Positions 5,373-5,381 of a DNA stretch of 5,381 nucleotides are shown here, one piece after another. Positions within the stretch are counted from its first letter, which is position 1. Every line of letters begins with the position of its first letter. The stretch is taken from assembly GCA_035687045.1 (NCBI GenBank), contig DASRYU010000119.1, positions 1-5,381 on the forward strand, read 5' to 3'. This stretch comes from JAJPHT01 sp035687045. Lineage in GTDB: Archaea; Thermoplasmatota; SW-10-69-26; JACQPN01; JAJPHT01. The notes below the pieces were generated by a model that ran no database searches, was not told where the DNA came from, and worked only from the letters and a program-made list of their open reading frames with translations. A program made the translations under genes and the position numbers.

Positions 5373-5381
5373 AAGGGGAGG

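Noticed and set aside
1..5381. tRNA, rRNA, CRISPR array, insertion sequence or attachment site
   Set aside because: I saw no cloverleaf-like sequence, no spaced direct repeats, no transposase motifs and no terminal inverted repeats with target duplications.

Overview
This is a GC-rich window (roughly 70% by eye) in which every gene I can support lies on the minus strand, so it reads from right to left. Long ORFs on the plus strand are compositional shadows. The organism cannot be fixed from the sequence. I lean towards a high-GC archaeon, possibly in the Thermoplasmatota. The reasons are a polytopic membrane protein ending in a winged-helix DNA-binding domain, a secreted protein with a PPC-like beta domain, weak or absent Shine-Dalgarno sequences with TTG/GTG starts, and a TTTAGG-N4-CCTAAA site like those bound by DtxR/IdeR-family metal regulators. 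A high-GC bacterium is not excluded.

Layout from right to left. Positions 5220-5381 hold no gene: an 8-bp tandem repeat at the edge, then a leader with a large inverted repeat containing operator-like half-sites. Next come three genes of a PhnCDE-type ABC importer: a lipoprotein substrate-binding protein (phnD, 5219-4230), an ATPase (phnC, 4225-3500, TTG start) and a permease (phnE, 2757 to at least 3473, with a true start probably upstream at a non-standard codon). A TauE/SafE-family eight-helix-type transporter follows (2730-1987). Then comes a 430-residue protein with about ten membrane helices and a C-terminal winged helix (1921-629). Last is the start of a secreted protein with a PPC-like domain (592 to beyond position 1), which runs off the left edge.

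How they may work together. The three phn genes form one importer for a small oxyanion, classically a phosphonate, phosphite or phosphate ester. The TauE-like protein could export an anionic by-product such as sulfite or a sulfonate, or act on a related substrate. Gaps between genes are short (4, 26, 26, 65 and 36 nt with the starts used), so one transcript from the 5220-5340 region is plausible for at least phnDCE-tauE. The membrane winged-helix protein and the secreted protein may be read through or have their own promoter. The least familiar element is the membrane winged-helix protein, a candidate membrane-tethered regulator.
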